Origin: an uncultured Cohaesibacter sp.
GTDB taxonomy: Bacteria > Pseudomonadota > Alphaproteobacteria > Rhizobiales > Cohaesibacteraceae
Assembly (NCBI RefSeq): GCF_963662805.1
Contig: NZ_OY759850.1
Span: forward strand, 28,613 to 92,612
Direction of reading: 5' to 3'
Length of the DNA stretch: 64,000 nt
Position 1 is the first letter of the stretch. Each line of letters opens with the position of its first letter. A program made the translations under genes and the position numbers. Positions 18,161 through 25,246 of this stretch are shown one piece after another. A model generated the notes under the pieces. It saw only the letters and a program-made list of their open reading frames with translations. It was not told the DNA's origin and did not search any database.

Positions 18161-18203
18161 ATCGTCATCCCCTTTTCAAGGCGAATTGAAAGGCGGGAAG
18201 GAA

Positions 18204-18228
18204 AAGAGGCGGGGAGACCCCGCCTCAA
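18204..18228 (-). terminator. terminator of the mmd operon
   Basis: Read on the minus strand, GAGGCGGGG, loop TCT, CCCCGCCTC is followed by TTTTCC, a classical intrinsic terminator just after the mmdB stop codon. Confidence 0.8.
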
Positions 18229-18233
18229 GATGA

Positions 18234-19382
18234 TTAGCTGAACCAGGCGATCAGGTAGCCGGCAACAACAGCAGTACCGATAACACCGGCAACGTTCGGA
18301 CCCATGGCATGCATGAGCAGGAAGTTGCTGGGGTCGGCGCGTTGGCCTTCGACCTGAGACACGCGAGCAGCCATTGGCACGGCAGACACGCCAGCCGAAC
18401 CGATGAGCGGGTTGATCTTGTTCTTGGAGAACATGTTCATCAGCTTGGCCATCAGGACGCCGGTTGCGGTGGCGATACTGAAGGCAATGATGCCAAGAGC
18501 AAGGATCTTCATGGTGTCGAAGTTCAGGAACCGTTCTGCCGTCATGGTGATGCCGACCGAGGTGCCGAGAAAGATCGTGACGACGTTGATCACTTCGTTC
18601 TGGGCGGCTTTGGTCAGACGTTCGGTTTCCAGGCTTTCGCGCAGGAAGTTGCCGAGCATCAGCATGCCGATCAGGGCAGACGCTGCCGGAACCAGCAGGA
18701 TAACCAGAACGGTTACCATGCCAGCAAAGATCAGCTTCTCAAGACGGGAAACCTGACGCAGCGACTTCATGCGGATCTTGCGTTCCGCGTCGGAGGTCAG
18801 AGCCCGCATGATGGGCGGCTGGATCATCGGAACCAAGGCCATGTAGCTGTAGGCAGCCACGGCGATTGGAGCCAGAAGATGGGGAGCCAGCTTGTTGGCA
18901 AGGAAGATGGAGGTCGGGCCATCGGCGCCGCCGATGATGCCGATTGCACCAGCTTCCATGGGAGTGAAGCCAATCAGAACCGCACCCAGGAAGGTCGCGA
19001 AGACCCCGAACTGAGCTGCAGCACCCAGAAGCAGCGTACGAGGGTTGGCAATCAGAGGACCGAAGTCCGTCAGGGCGCCAACACCCATGAAGATGAGCGG
19101 AGGAAAGATCTCGAGCTCAACACCCTTGGAGATATAATAGTAGAGACCCCCACCGTGCTCGCCGACCGGCGCATTGAGCAGACCTTCCGTGGGAAGGTTT
19201 GCAAGCAACGCCCCGAAGGCAATCGGGATGAGCAGCAAGGGCTCGAATTTTTTGTAGACAGCCAGATAGAACAGAACGACGATGATCACCCACATCACCA
19301 TCATTTGCCAAGTGACGTCGCCAAAGGCGGTCAGGTGCCAGATCTGTTCTAGCTTGGATATCTCTGTGGTGGTGCCTTCCAT
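18234..19382 (-). CDS. mmdB: sodium-translocating decarboxylase beta subunit (MmdB/OadB/GcdB)
   Basis: Integral membrane subunit of 382 residues that decarboxylates carboxybiotin and couples this to Na+ export. It has roughly nine or more hydrophobic segments. Key residues of the family are visible: the Asp of GGADGPTSIF near residue 175 (D203 in Klebsiella OadB) and an Asn and Ser nine residues apart in NPLIGSAGVSAVP (N373 and S382 of OadB). It is the last gene of a four-gene operon in the order seen for Propionigenium and Veillonella methylmalonyl-CoA decarboxylase. The beta subunit alone cannot distinguish methylmalonyl-, glutaconyl- or oxaloacetate-specific pumps; the carboxyltransferase subunit decides that. 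Confidence 0.9.
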   Translation of the reverse strand: MEGTTTEISKLEQIWHLTAFGDVTWQMMVMWVIIVVLFYLAVYKKFEPLLLIPIAFGALLANLPTEGLLNAPVGEHGGGLYYYISKGVELEIFPPLIFMGVGALTDFGPLIANPRTLLLGAAAQFGVFATFLGAVLIGFTPMEAGAIGIIGGADGPTSIFLANKLAPHLLAPIAVAAYSYMALVPMIQPPIMRALTSDAERKIRMKSLRQVSRLEKLIFAGMVTVLVILLVPAASALIGMLMLGNFLRESLETERLTKAAQNEVINVVTIFLGTSVGITMTAERFLNFDTMKILALGIIAFSIATATGVLMAKLMNMFSKNKINPLIGSAGVSAVPMAARVSQVEGQRADPSNFLLMHAMGPNVAGVIGTAVVAGYLIAWFS

Positions 19383-19398
19383 TGAAGAAACCCCCTAA

Positions 19399-19794
19399 TC
19401 AGGAAAGTGTGACAAGGACTTGGCCCTCGGTCACGGAAGCGCCGGGGGTTACATTGATGGCGGTAACAGTGCCATCCTGCGGGGCGCTGATGTTGGTGTT
19501 CATCTTCATCGCTTCCAGAACAACCAGAGTATCGCCACTGGCGACTTTCTGGCCAACGGAAACGTCGACGCTGATGACAGTACCAGCCAGCGGGCTAGGT
19601 ACGGCACCATCACCTGCAGGAGCAGCCGGAGCGGCGGCAGCAGGAGCAGCAACAGGAGCCGGAGCAGCAACCGGTGCAGACGCAACAGGAGCGGCGGCAG
19701 GAGCAGCAGCAACAGGAGCTTCGGAAGCGAGATCCTCGTCTTCCACCGTCACATCATAGGTGATGCCTTGTACAGTGATCCGCAAACGTTTCAT
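19399..19794 (-). CDS. mmdC: biotin carrier (gamma) subunit of the decarboxylase
   Basis: A 131-residue protein in three parts: a short N-terminal region (MKRLRITVQGITYDV), a flexible Ala/Pro linker at about residues 30-62, and a biotinyl domain with the biotinylated lysine in EAMKMNTNI near residue 95, about 35 residues from the C-terminus as is usual. It carries the carboxyl group from the carboxyltransferase (MmdA) to the membrane subunit (MmdB). It sits 13 bp downstream of mmdD. Confidence 0.92.
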   Translation of the reverse strand: MKRLRITVQGITYDVTVEDEDLASEAPVAAAPAAAPVASAPVAAPAPVAAPAAAAPAAPAGDGAVPSPLAGTVISVDVSVGQKVASGDTLVVLEAMKMNTNISAPQDGTVTAINVTPGASVTEGQVLVTLS

Positions 19795-19807
19795 TACTTA
19801 AGTCCTC

Positions 19808-20191
19808 TCAGGATTTCAGGGTCTCGCCACCGAGGGAAGGCCGTGTCGGGCCCCAATCAGCGCGGATTTTATGGGCGGAAAAGGCTGCGATACGGCCTTC
19901 CATGGGCCATTCGCTGACTTTGTGTGCAGGAGCCGCAACGCGGGTCACGCGGTAGCCGGGTCCGAGAGTGTCGGCCACGGCCGCTGCGATTGCGGCAAGA
20001 TGATGAGGCGGAATGCCGGCACGGGAGGCGACTGCCGCCCGTGCTGGAACTTTCGGTGCCTGCTCGGCTTTGGTTGTCTTGGGAGCGCGGGTAAAGAAGT
20101 AACCCACGATCGAACAAGCGGCCCAAAGCGAAGCAAGTGCCATCATCACCACTGCGAAGCCCGTCAAGATAAGTTCGATGTTATCGAGCAT
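19808..20191 (-). CDS. mmdD: small membrane subunit of the decarboxylase (OadG/MmdD family)
   Basis: A 127-residue subunit with one N-terminal membrane helix (ELILTGFAVVMMALASLWAACSI), a basic and proline-rich linker, and a C-terminal domain containing HHLAAIAAAVADTLG and HKVSEWPMEGR. These features match the delta subunit of methylmalonyl-CoA decarboxylase and longer OadG proteins, which anchor and assemble the complex. It lies 15 bases after mmdA and 13 before mmdC, clearly in one operon. Confidence 0.85.
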   Translation of the reverse strand: MLDNIELILTGFAVVMMALASLWAACSIVGYFFTRAPKTTKAEQAPKVPARAAVASRAGIPPHHLAAIAAAVADTLGPGYRVTRVAAPAHKVSEWPMEGRIAAFSAHKIRADWGPTRPSLGGETLKS

Positions 20192-20206
20192 GAGGGTTCC
20201 CTTCGC

Positions 20207-21760
20207 TTACAGCGGAATGTTTCCGTGCTTTTTCGGCGGCCGGGTTTCACGTTTGGACATCAGGCCGCGGAGGGTCAGAGCGATAGCACTCTTCGTTTCG
20301 CGAGGCTGAATGATGTCGTGAATAGCCAGCATGCCGGCAGAGAGGTAAGGCGTTGCAAATTCCTTGCGATAGTCATCGGCAAGTTCTTTTGCTTTAGCTG
20401 CCTTGTCTTCTGCTTCTGCCAGTTCCTTGCGATAAAGGATGTTGACAGCGCCTTCAGCACCCATAACGGCGATTTCTGCCGTCGGCCATGCGATCACACG
20501 GTCAGCACCCATATCTTCACTGCACATGGCAAGATAGGCGCCACCGTAGGCTTTGCGCATGATCACGGTGATTTTCGGAACAGTGGCAGAGGCATAGGCA
20601 AACAGCATTTTCGCGCCATGGCGAATGATACCGCGCCGTTCCTCGTTCACGCCAGGCAGGAAGCCCGGAACGTCAACCAGCGTGACAATCGGAATGTTGT
20701 AGACGTTGCAGAAGCGAACAAAGCGAGCAGCCTTGTCGCTGGCGTCGATGTCCAGCGTACCGGCTTTCACGGTCGGCTGGTTGGAAACGAAGCCGACAAC
20801 CACACCGCCTACACGACCGAAGCCGATCACGATGTTGGCTGCGAAATGCTGCATGACTTCCAGGAAGTCGCCGTCGTCAGCAAGACGCTTGATGACTTCG
20901 CGGCAATCGAACGGCGTTTTGGAATCTGCCGGTACAAGCTCGTCCAGAGACGGATCGTCCACAATTTTCAGATCCATTTCGAGATGATGCGGAGGATCCT
21001 GCATGTTGTTGGACGGCAGGAACGACAGCAGCTTGTGCACGATGCCGATGGCATGTTTGTCGTCTTCTGCGATGAAGTGGATGTTACCGGAAACGGAGGC
21101 ATGAGCCTGAGCCGAACCGATCTCTTCCATGGTGGTGACCTGACCGGTCACGGCACGGATCACTTCAGGACCGCAAATGAACATCTGTGCATTTTCACGG
21201 GTCATGATCAGGAAGTCGGTCAGGGCAGGGCTGTAGGCTGCACCACCGGCGCAAGGACCTGCGATAACCGAAATCTGTGGCACGACACCGGACAGAAGAA
21301 CGTTGCGATAGAACACCTGACCGTAGCCGGACAGTGCGCCAACGCCTTCCTGAATGCGGGCCCCGCCGGAATCGTTGAAGCCCACGACCGGAACACCCGC
21401 TTTCTGGGCATGATCGAGAGCGTTACAGATCTTCTTGGCATGAACGCCGCCGAGAGAAGCCCCGACAACACCGAAGTCCTGTGAGAAGGCTGCCACGGGG
21501 CGGCCATTGATGAAACCAGTGCCGGTAATCACACCATCAGTCGGGATGGATTTGTCAGCCATGCCGAAGTAACGGGTATTGTGCTGAGCGTGCAGACCGA
21601 ATTCCTGAAAGGTGCCTTTGGAATAAAGCGCATCCAGTCGTTCGCGGGCCGTCAAACGTCCCTTTGCATGTCTCTCATCAGCTTTTTTCTTGCCGCCGCC
21701 TTCCAGTGCGACAGCGCGCCGCTTCTCCAACTCGTCTGCGAGCGTTTTGGAAATCGCCAT
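20207..21760 (-). CDS. mmdA: methylmalonyl-CoA decarboxylase carboxyltransferase (alpha) subunit
   Basis: A 517-residue biotin-dependent carboxyltransferase with two crotonase-like halves. It transfers the carboxyl group from the acyl-CoA to biotin on MmdC. Oxyanion-hole glycines are visible in DSGGARIQEGVGALSGYG near residue 120, in AGPCAGGAAYSPAL near residue 170, and in RKAYGGAYLAMCSEDMGAD near residue 400. The C-terminus RPPKKHGNIPL is the ending typical of MmdA and of propionyl-CoA carboxylase beta chains. Because no biotin carboxylase is present and the neighbours are the pump subunits, I read it as methylmalonyl-CoA decarboxylase rather than a carboxylase. The exact acyl-CoA remains inferred. 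Confidence 0.88.
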   Translation of the reverse strand: MAISKTLADELEKRRAVALEGGGKKKADERHAKGRLTARERLDALYSKGTFQEFGLHAQHNTRYFGMADKSIPTDGVITGTGFINGRPVAAFSQDFGVVGASLGGVHAKKICNALDHAQKAGVPVVGFNDSGGARIQEGVGALSGYGQVFYRNVLLSGVVPQISVIAGPCAGGAAYSPALTDFLIMTRENAQMFICGPEVIRAVTGQVTTMEEIGSAQAHASVSGNIHFIAEDDKHAIGIVHKLLSFLPSNNMQDPPHHLEMDLKIVDDPSLDELVPADSKTPFDCREVIKRLADDGDFLEVMQHFAANIVIGFGRVGGVVVGFVSNQPTVKAGTLDIDASDKAARFVRFCNVYNIPIVTLVDVPGFLPGVNEERRGIIRHGAKMLFAYASATVPKITVIMRKAYGGAYLAMCSEDMGADRVIAWPTAEIAVMGAEGAVNILYRKELAEAEDKAAKAKELADDYRKEFATPYLSAGMLAIHDIIQPRETKSAIALTLRGLMSKRETRPPKKHGNIPL

Positions 21761-21784
21761 AATATAACCGCTTTGCTAGAGCGC

Positions 21785-21880
21785 GCCCGGGTTGGGCGCT
21801 GCATTTCTTTTCGAGGAACGGCGGGGTATTCCCCGCAGGGTATCCGAAGAATGCCCGGAAAACGGGCGTCCGGATCCTCA
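21785..21880 (-). promoter_or_regulatory. structured leader upstream of mmdA
   Basis: Three hairpins lie between a short upstream reading frame and mmdA: GCCCG/CGGGC at 21853-21867 with an outer ATCCG/CGGAT stem, a perfect GCGGGG/CCCCGC stem at 21821-21836, and an AGCG-CCC/GGG-CGCT fold near 21783-21802. None has a T-run, so they are not simple terminators. They may stabilise the message or form a regulatory leader. I do not recognise a known riboswitch class here. Confidence 0.45.
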
Positions 21881-21892
21881 ACGACTAAAGTA

Positions 21893-22027
21893 TTACCGCC
21901 CTTCAAGACCAAGATAAACGATCAAGATCAAACCTATAAATAGACCAAAGGCTAGGAACTGGGCCAATTTGTCCTTCCTTGGTCCAAGATCGGGCAAGAA
22001 TCGAGGCAAACTGCGGATTCTTGGCAT
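21893..22027 (-). CDS. 44-residue single-helix membrane microprotein upstream of mmdA
   Basis: A complete short frame found by reading the minus strand: ATG at 22025-22027, TAA at 21893-21895. The protein starts MPRIRSLPRFLPDLGPRKDK, a basic Pro-rich head. It continues with LAQFLAFGLFIGLILIVYL, one clean membrane helix, and ends GLEGR. A weak ribosome-binding site (CGGAAATA) precedes it. It is in the same direction as, and 132 bases upstream of, mmdA. The head-plus-helix architecture argues for a real gene, perhaps an accessory subunit of the sodium pump or a leader peptide. I recognise no family, and it could still be a chance frame. Confidence 0.45.
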   Translation of the reverse strand: MPRIRSLPRFLPDLGPRKDKLAQFLAFGLFIGLILIVYLGLEGR

Positions 22028-22580
22028 TATTTCCGTTTACGTAAGAGTAAAAGATATTTTTTTTAGATTTTTTTTCAAAAGGCAGTGGACAGACGTTGGA
22101 TAGGTCCTCAATTGCACTTTTTTTTGGCGAGTGCCGACATTGGAGGCTTTTTACTGGACTGGGATCGAATGATCTCTACAATTCGTCGAAGAGAGCTTTT
22201 GGCTAAACCGCAGATGGTTGTTCAATAGATGAGCACGGTGGCATAAATTTAAGCAGCGTCAGTGGGTGGGGCTGGATGAAATCTAGGCAGGAAACGCTGA
22301 ATGTCTAATGGATAAAGGATTGTAAACCCCATAACATACTGAATATGTGCGGGTTTATCCGAAACGACCGAATATTGGTCCAAAAATTGCTCATAAAGTT
22401 AGCCATGGCGACACGGTTGGATCCGTGGCTATCGGGTTTTGTTCAGATGGTGCCGACCGAAAGCTTCGGCTTTTGGGCAGTGCGATGGGAGCAGCAGGAA
22501 ACCCGGATAGAGTTTACTAGCGTGTCGGCACGCTGTCCGGTTGGACGGATGGATGAAATGTCGAAAGAAAGGTGCATCGC
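22028..22580. other. long intergenic region between mmd and ATP-grasp operons
   Basis: A 553-bp region, locally AT-rich, with two long T runs at about 22053-22077. It must carry the divergent promoters. Small stems are visible (TAAACCC/GGGTTTA at about 22323-22361 and AGCCATGG/CCGTGGCT at about 22402-22432). A 79-codon frame at 22345-22584 has no family features. I cannot assign any further function. Confidence 0.4.
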
Positions 22581-24062
22581 GTGACTCACTATGATCCCGG
22601 CGAGTTGTTCTGCGAAATGTCCAGCAACATGTCGGAACGCAGTCCCAAACTCGAAGATATCTGGAGACGCTTTGAAGGTGCGGATATCGAGCATCTCGCA
22701 TTGCGATCAAAGGAAGCCGATCTGGAGCTGTTCAATCTCGGCGTGACCTTCACGGTCTACAGCGACAAGGACGTGATCGACAGGGTGCTGCCGTTCGACA
22801 TCATCCCGCGCGTCCTGACGGCGTCCGAATGGGACATTCTTGATCGCGGCGTCATCCAGCGTGTTTCAGCCATCAACGCCTTCCTGCATGACATATATAA
22901 TGAGCAGCATGTGATCAAGGACGGGATCATCCCGGCCGAACTGGTGCTCGGAAACTCCAACTTCCGCAAGCAGATGATGGGCTTCACGCCCGCTGCCGGT
23001 GTCTACACCCATATCGCGGGCACCGACATCATTCGCGATGATCGCGGTGAGTTCCTTGTTCTTGAAGACAATGTGCGGTCTCCATCCGGTGTGTCCTATG
23101 TCGTCGAGAACCGCCATCTGATGGAACGCTCCTTCCCCGACCTGATGGCCGACCTGAAATTGCGCAAGGTCTCGGACTATGGTCGCAACCTGTTTGAAAA
23201 GCTCTCTGAGTCAGCGCCTGATGGCTGTCGCGACAAGGACGATCCGCAGGTCGTGGTCATGTCGCCGGGCATGTTCAACTCGGCCTATTTTGAGCATATC
23301 TTCCTCGCCCGTGAGATGGGCGTGCCAGTCGTCGAAGGCAGTGACCTCTTCTGCGACGATGACAAGGTCTACATGAAGACCATCGCCGGACCACGGCGAG
23401 TGGATGTCATCTATCGCCGCATTGATGATGATTTCCTCGATCCCGAGTCCTTCCGTCCCGACTCCGTGCTCGGGGTCAAGGGGCTGGTCAAGTCCATGCT
23501 GGCGGGCAACGTCACCATCGCCAATGCGCTCGGGACCGGGGTCGCCGATGACAAGGCGGTCTATGCCTACATGCCGCGCATCATCAAATACTATCTTGAT
23601 GAAGATCCGATCCTTGCCAACGTCGAGACCCACATCTGCCGCGAAGAGGACGCCCTGCAATATACCCTCGACAATCTGGCCAATCTGGTCGTCAAACCGG
23701 TCGGCGAGTCCGGTGGCTACGGCATCACCATCGGCCCCAAGGCGAGCAAGGAACAGCTTGAGGAAGCCAGAGCAGCCCTTCTGAAAAACCCGAAGAATTT
23801 CATTTCCCAGCCCATGATCTCCCTCTCTGTCTGTCCGACGCTGGGTGAGAATGATCTGGTTCCGCGTCACGTTGACTTGCGGCCCTTCGCCGTGACCGGC
23901 AAGGGAACCTGGGTGTTGCCCGGCGGCCTGACGCGCGTCGCCCTCAAGGAAGGCTCAATCATCGTCAATTCCTCGCAAGGCGGGGGCACCAAGGATACCT
24001 GGGTGCTGGCCGATGATCTCGGCGTCGAAAGCGCCCTGACTGCAGCAAAAGGAGATCTCTAA
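22581..24062 (+). CDS. circularly permuted ATP-grasp protein (COG2308, DUF404/DUF407)
   Basis: A 493-residue protein of the circularly permuted ATP-grasp type-2 family, predicted to form amide or peptide bonds with ATP. Family hallmarks are FTVYSDKDVIDRVLPFDIIPR near residue 55, INAFLHDIYNEQ, IPAELVLGN, GVYTHIAGTDIIRD, VLEDNVRSPSGVSY near residue 160 and VVKPVGESGGYGI near residue 370. GTG 22581, with AAAGG eight bases upstream, is my chosen start; an in-frame GTG at 22572 adds three residues. The stop overlaps the next start (TAATG). Iyer, Aravind and colleagues proposed that such genes, with alpha-E and transglutaminase partners, make or attach a peptide tag; the product is unknown. Confidence 0.88.
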   Translation: MTHYDPGELFCEMSSNMSERSPKLEDIWRRFEGADIEHLALRSKEADLELFNLGVTFTVYSDKDVIDRVLPFDIIPRVLTASEWDILDRGVIQRVSAINAFLHDIYNEQHVIKDGIIPAELVLGNSNFRKQMMGFTPAAGVYTHIAGTDIIRDDRGEFLVLEDNVRSPSGVSYVVENRHLMERSFPDLMADLKLRKVSDYGRNLFEKLSESAPDGCRDKDDPQVVVMSPGMFNSAYFEHIFLAREMGVPVVEGSDLFCDDDKVYMKTIAGPRRVDVIYRRIDDDFLDPESFRPDSVLGVKGLVKSMLAGNVTIANALGTGVADDKAVYAYMPRIIKYYLDEDPILANVETHICREEDALQYTLDNLANLVVKPVGESGGYGITIGPKASKEQLEEARAALLKNPKNFISQPMISLSVCPTLGENDLVPRHVDLRPFAVTGKGTWVLPGGLTRVALKEGSIIVNSSQGGGTKDTWVLADDLGVESALTAAKGDL

Positions 24063-25069
24063 TGTCGACTATGTTGCTCAGTCGCTACGCCGAAGCGCTT
24101 TTCTGGTTCGCCCGCTACATCGAGCGCTCCAAGAGCCTCGCCCGTATCCTCAACGTGCAGGCCAGTTTCTGGCAGGATCAGTCCAATCAGGAAAACTGGG
24201 CGTCGATCCTCAATCTCTACGTCGATCAGGAACGCTATGCCGAGAACTACGGCTCCGTTTCGGCGCAGAAAGTCGCCCGCTTCTATATCACGGATCGTGA
24301 CAACCCTGGCTCCATCCTGTCCTGTCTGTGGGCCGCTCGCGAGAATGCGCGCCTGCTCCGCCCGCTTATCTCCGTCTCGATGTGGTCCTATGTCAACGTG
24401 ATCTACAACGAGATGCGGGACCTCGGTGATCGCGACCTTGATGCCTCGCGTCTGTCGCGGACTTGCGAAGCCATCGCCCGCCGCTGTGATGCCATTATGG
24501 GTGTGACCGAGGGCAGCTATTATCGTGATGCTGGCTGGCGCTTCTATCAGCTTGGTCTATGGGTCGAGCGCGCCGACCAGACGAGCCGCCTGCTCGACGT
24601 CAAGATTGCGCAGGTTGCCTCACACAATGGCGGAAATGGCGTGGTCGCCGTCGGGGCAGAGGCCGAATTCTGGAAGCTGCTGCTCCATTCCTTCGAGGCC
24701 TATCACGCCTACCAGCGCACCCATGCCGGGCGCCTCGATCCCAAGAAGGTCGCCGACTTCCTGATGTTCAATCAGGGCTTCCCGCGCTCGCTCGCCCATT
24801 GTATCGGCGAAATGCAGGTCGTCCTGAACGATCTTTATCTAGGCTTTCATCTGCGCCATGTGGCCCAATGCTACGAGGAGGTGGAGATGCTGCTCTACGA
24901 ACTGGAGGCCGCATCTCAGGACCCGCATCTGCATCTGCGCTTTCATGGTTTTAACGATAAAGTGCAAAATCGCCTGATGTCGGTGACGAGCAGTCTTGGT
25001 AAGTCATTTTTCGGACATGGTGACCAGTCTACAAAGACCGAACAGACGCAAACACAAAGTCAGACCTAG
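24062..25069 (+). CDS. alpha-E domain protein (COG2307, DUF403)
   Basis: An all-helical protein of 335 residues. It opens LLSRYAEALFWFARYIERSKSLARIL, the signature of the alpha-E family, and contains RRCDAIMGVTEG near residue 145 and FLMFNQGFPRSLAHCI near residue 240. The C-terminus is a Thr/Gln-rich tail. The domain has no known activity and is always found with the permuted ATP-grasp protein, to which it is fused in a second copy 4 kb downstream. Translation is coupled to the ATP-grasp gene by a one-base overlap. Confidence 0.88.
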   Translation: MSTMLLSRYAEALFWFARYIERSKSLARILNVQASFWQDQSNQENWASILNLYVDQERYAENYGSVSAQKVARFYITDRDNPGSILSCLWAARENARLLRPLISVSMWSYVNVIYNEMRDLGDRDLDASRLSRTCEAIARRCDAIMGVTEGSYYRDAGWRFYQLGLWVERADQTSRLLDVKIAQVASHNGGNGVVAVGAEAEFWKLLLHSFEAYHAYQRTHAGRLDPKKVADFLMFNQGFPRSLAHCIGEMQVVLNDLYLGFHLRHVAQCYEEVEMLLYELEAASQDPHLHLRFHGFNDKVQNRLMSVTSSLGKSFFGHGDQSTKTEQTQTQSQT

Positions 25070-25246
25070 TGCCAAGCACGCAAGGCCTTTGGTGGACTTG
25101 CAACAAACCAATGCAAACGGAGCGGTGCCGGTGGGTGCTGCTTCAAGGCTTCAGACATTGCTCAAGAACCTTTTCCTCTCTGGATCGTTCTTATTCGAGT
25201 GTAACGACGTCCAATATCAGGGCAAAAGAACAAAGGCTCATTATAT

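Noticed and set aside
19871..21484. 537-codon plus-strand frame antisense to mmdA and mmdD
   Set aside because: Shadow of real minus-strand genes whose family motifs are intact; the predicted protein is rich in Cys, His and Arg with no domain pattern.
18234..21760. Oxaloacetate decarboxylase or glutaconyl-CoA decarboxylase instead of methylmalonyl-CoA decarboxylase
   Set aside because: The alpha subunit is a crotonase-fold acyl-CoA carboxyltransferase of PccB/MmdA type with the GNIPL ending, not the TIM-barrel OadA, and the order A-D-C-B matches mmd. Glutaconyl-CoA is not fully excluded.
21918..21931. FNR-like sequence TTGATCTTGATCGT upstream of mmdA
   Set aside because: Only eight of ten positions match, and the bases are explained by the codons for the hydrophobic helix of the small upstream reading frame.
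22345..22584. 79-codon plus-strand frame before the ATP-grasp gene
   Set aside because: No ribosome-binding site or family features, odd composition, and its end overlaps the true start of the ATP-grasp gene.
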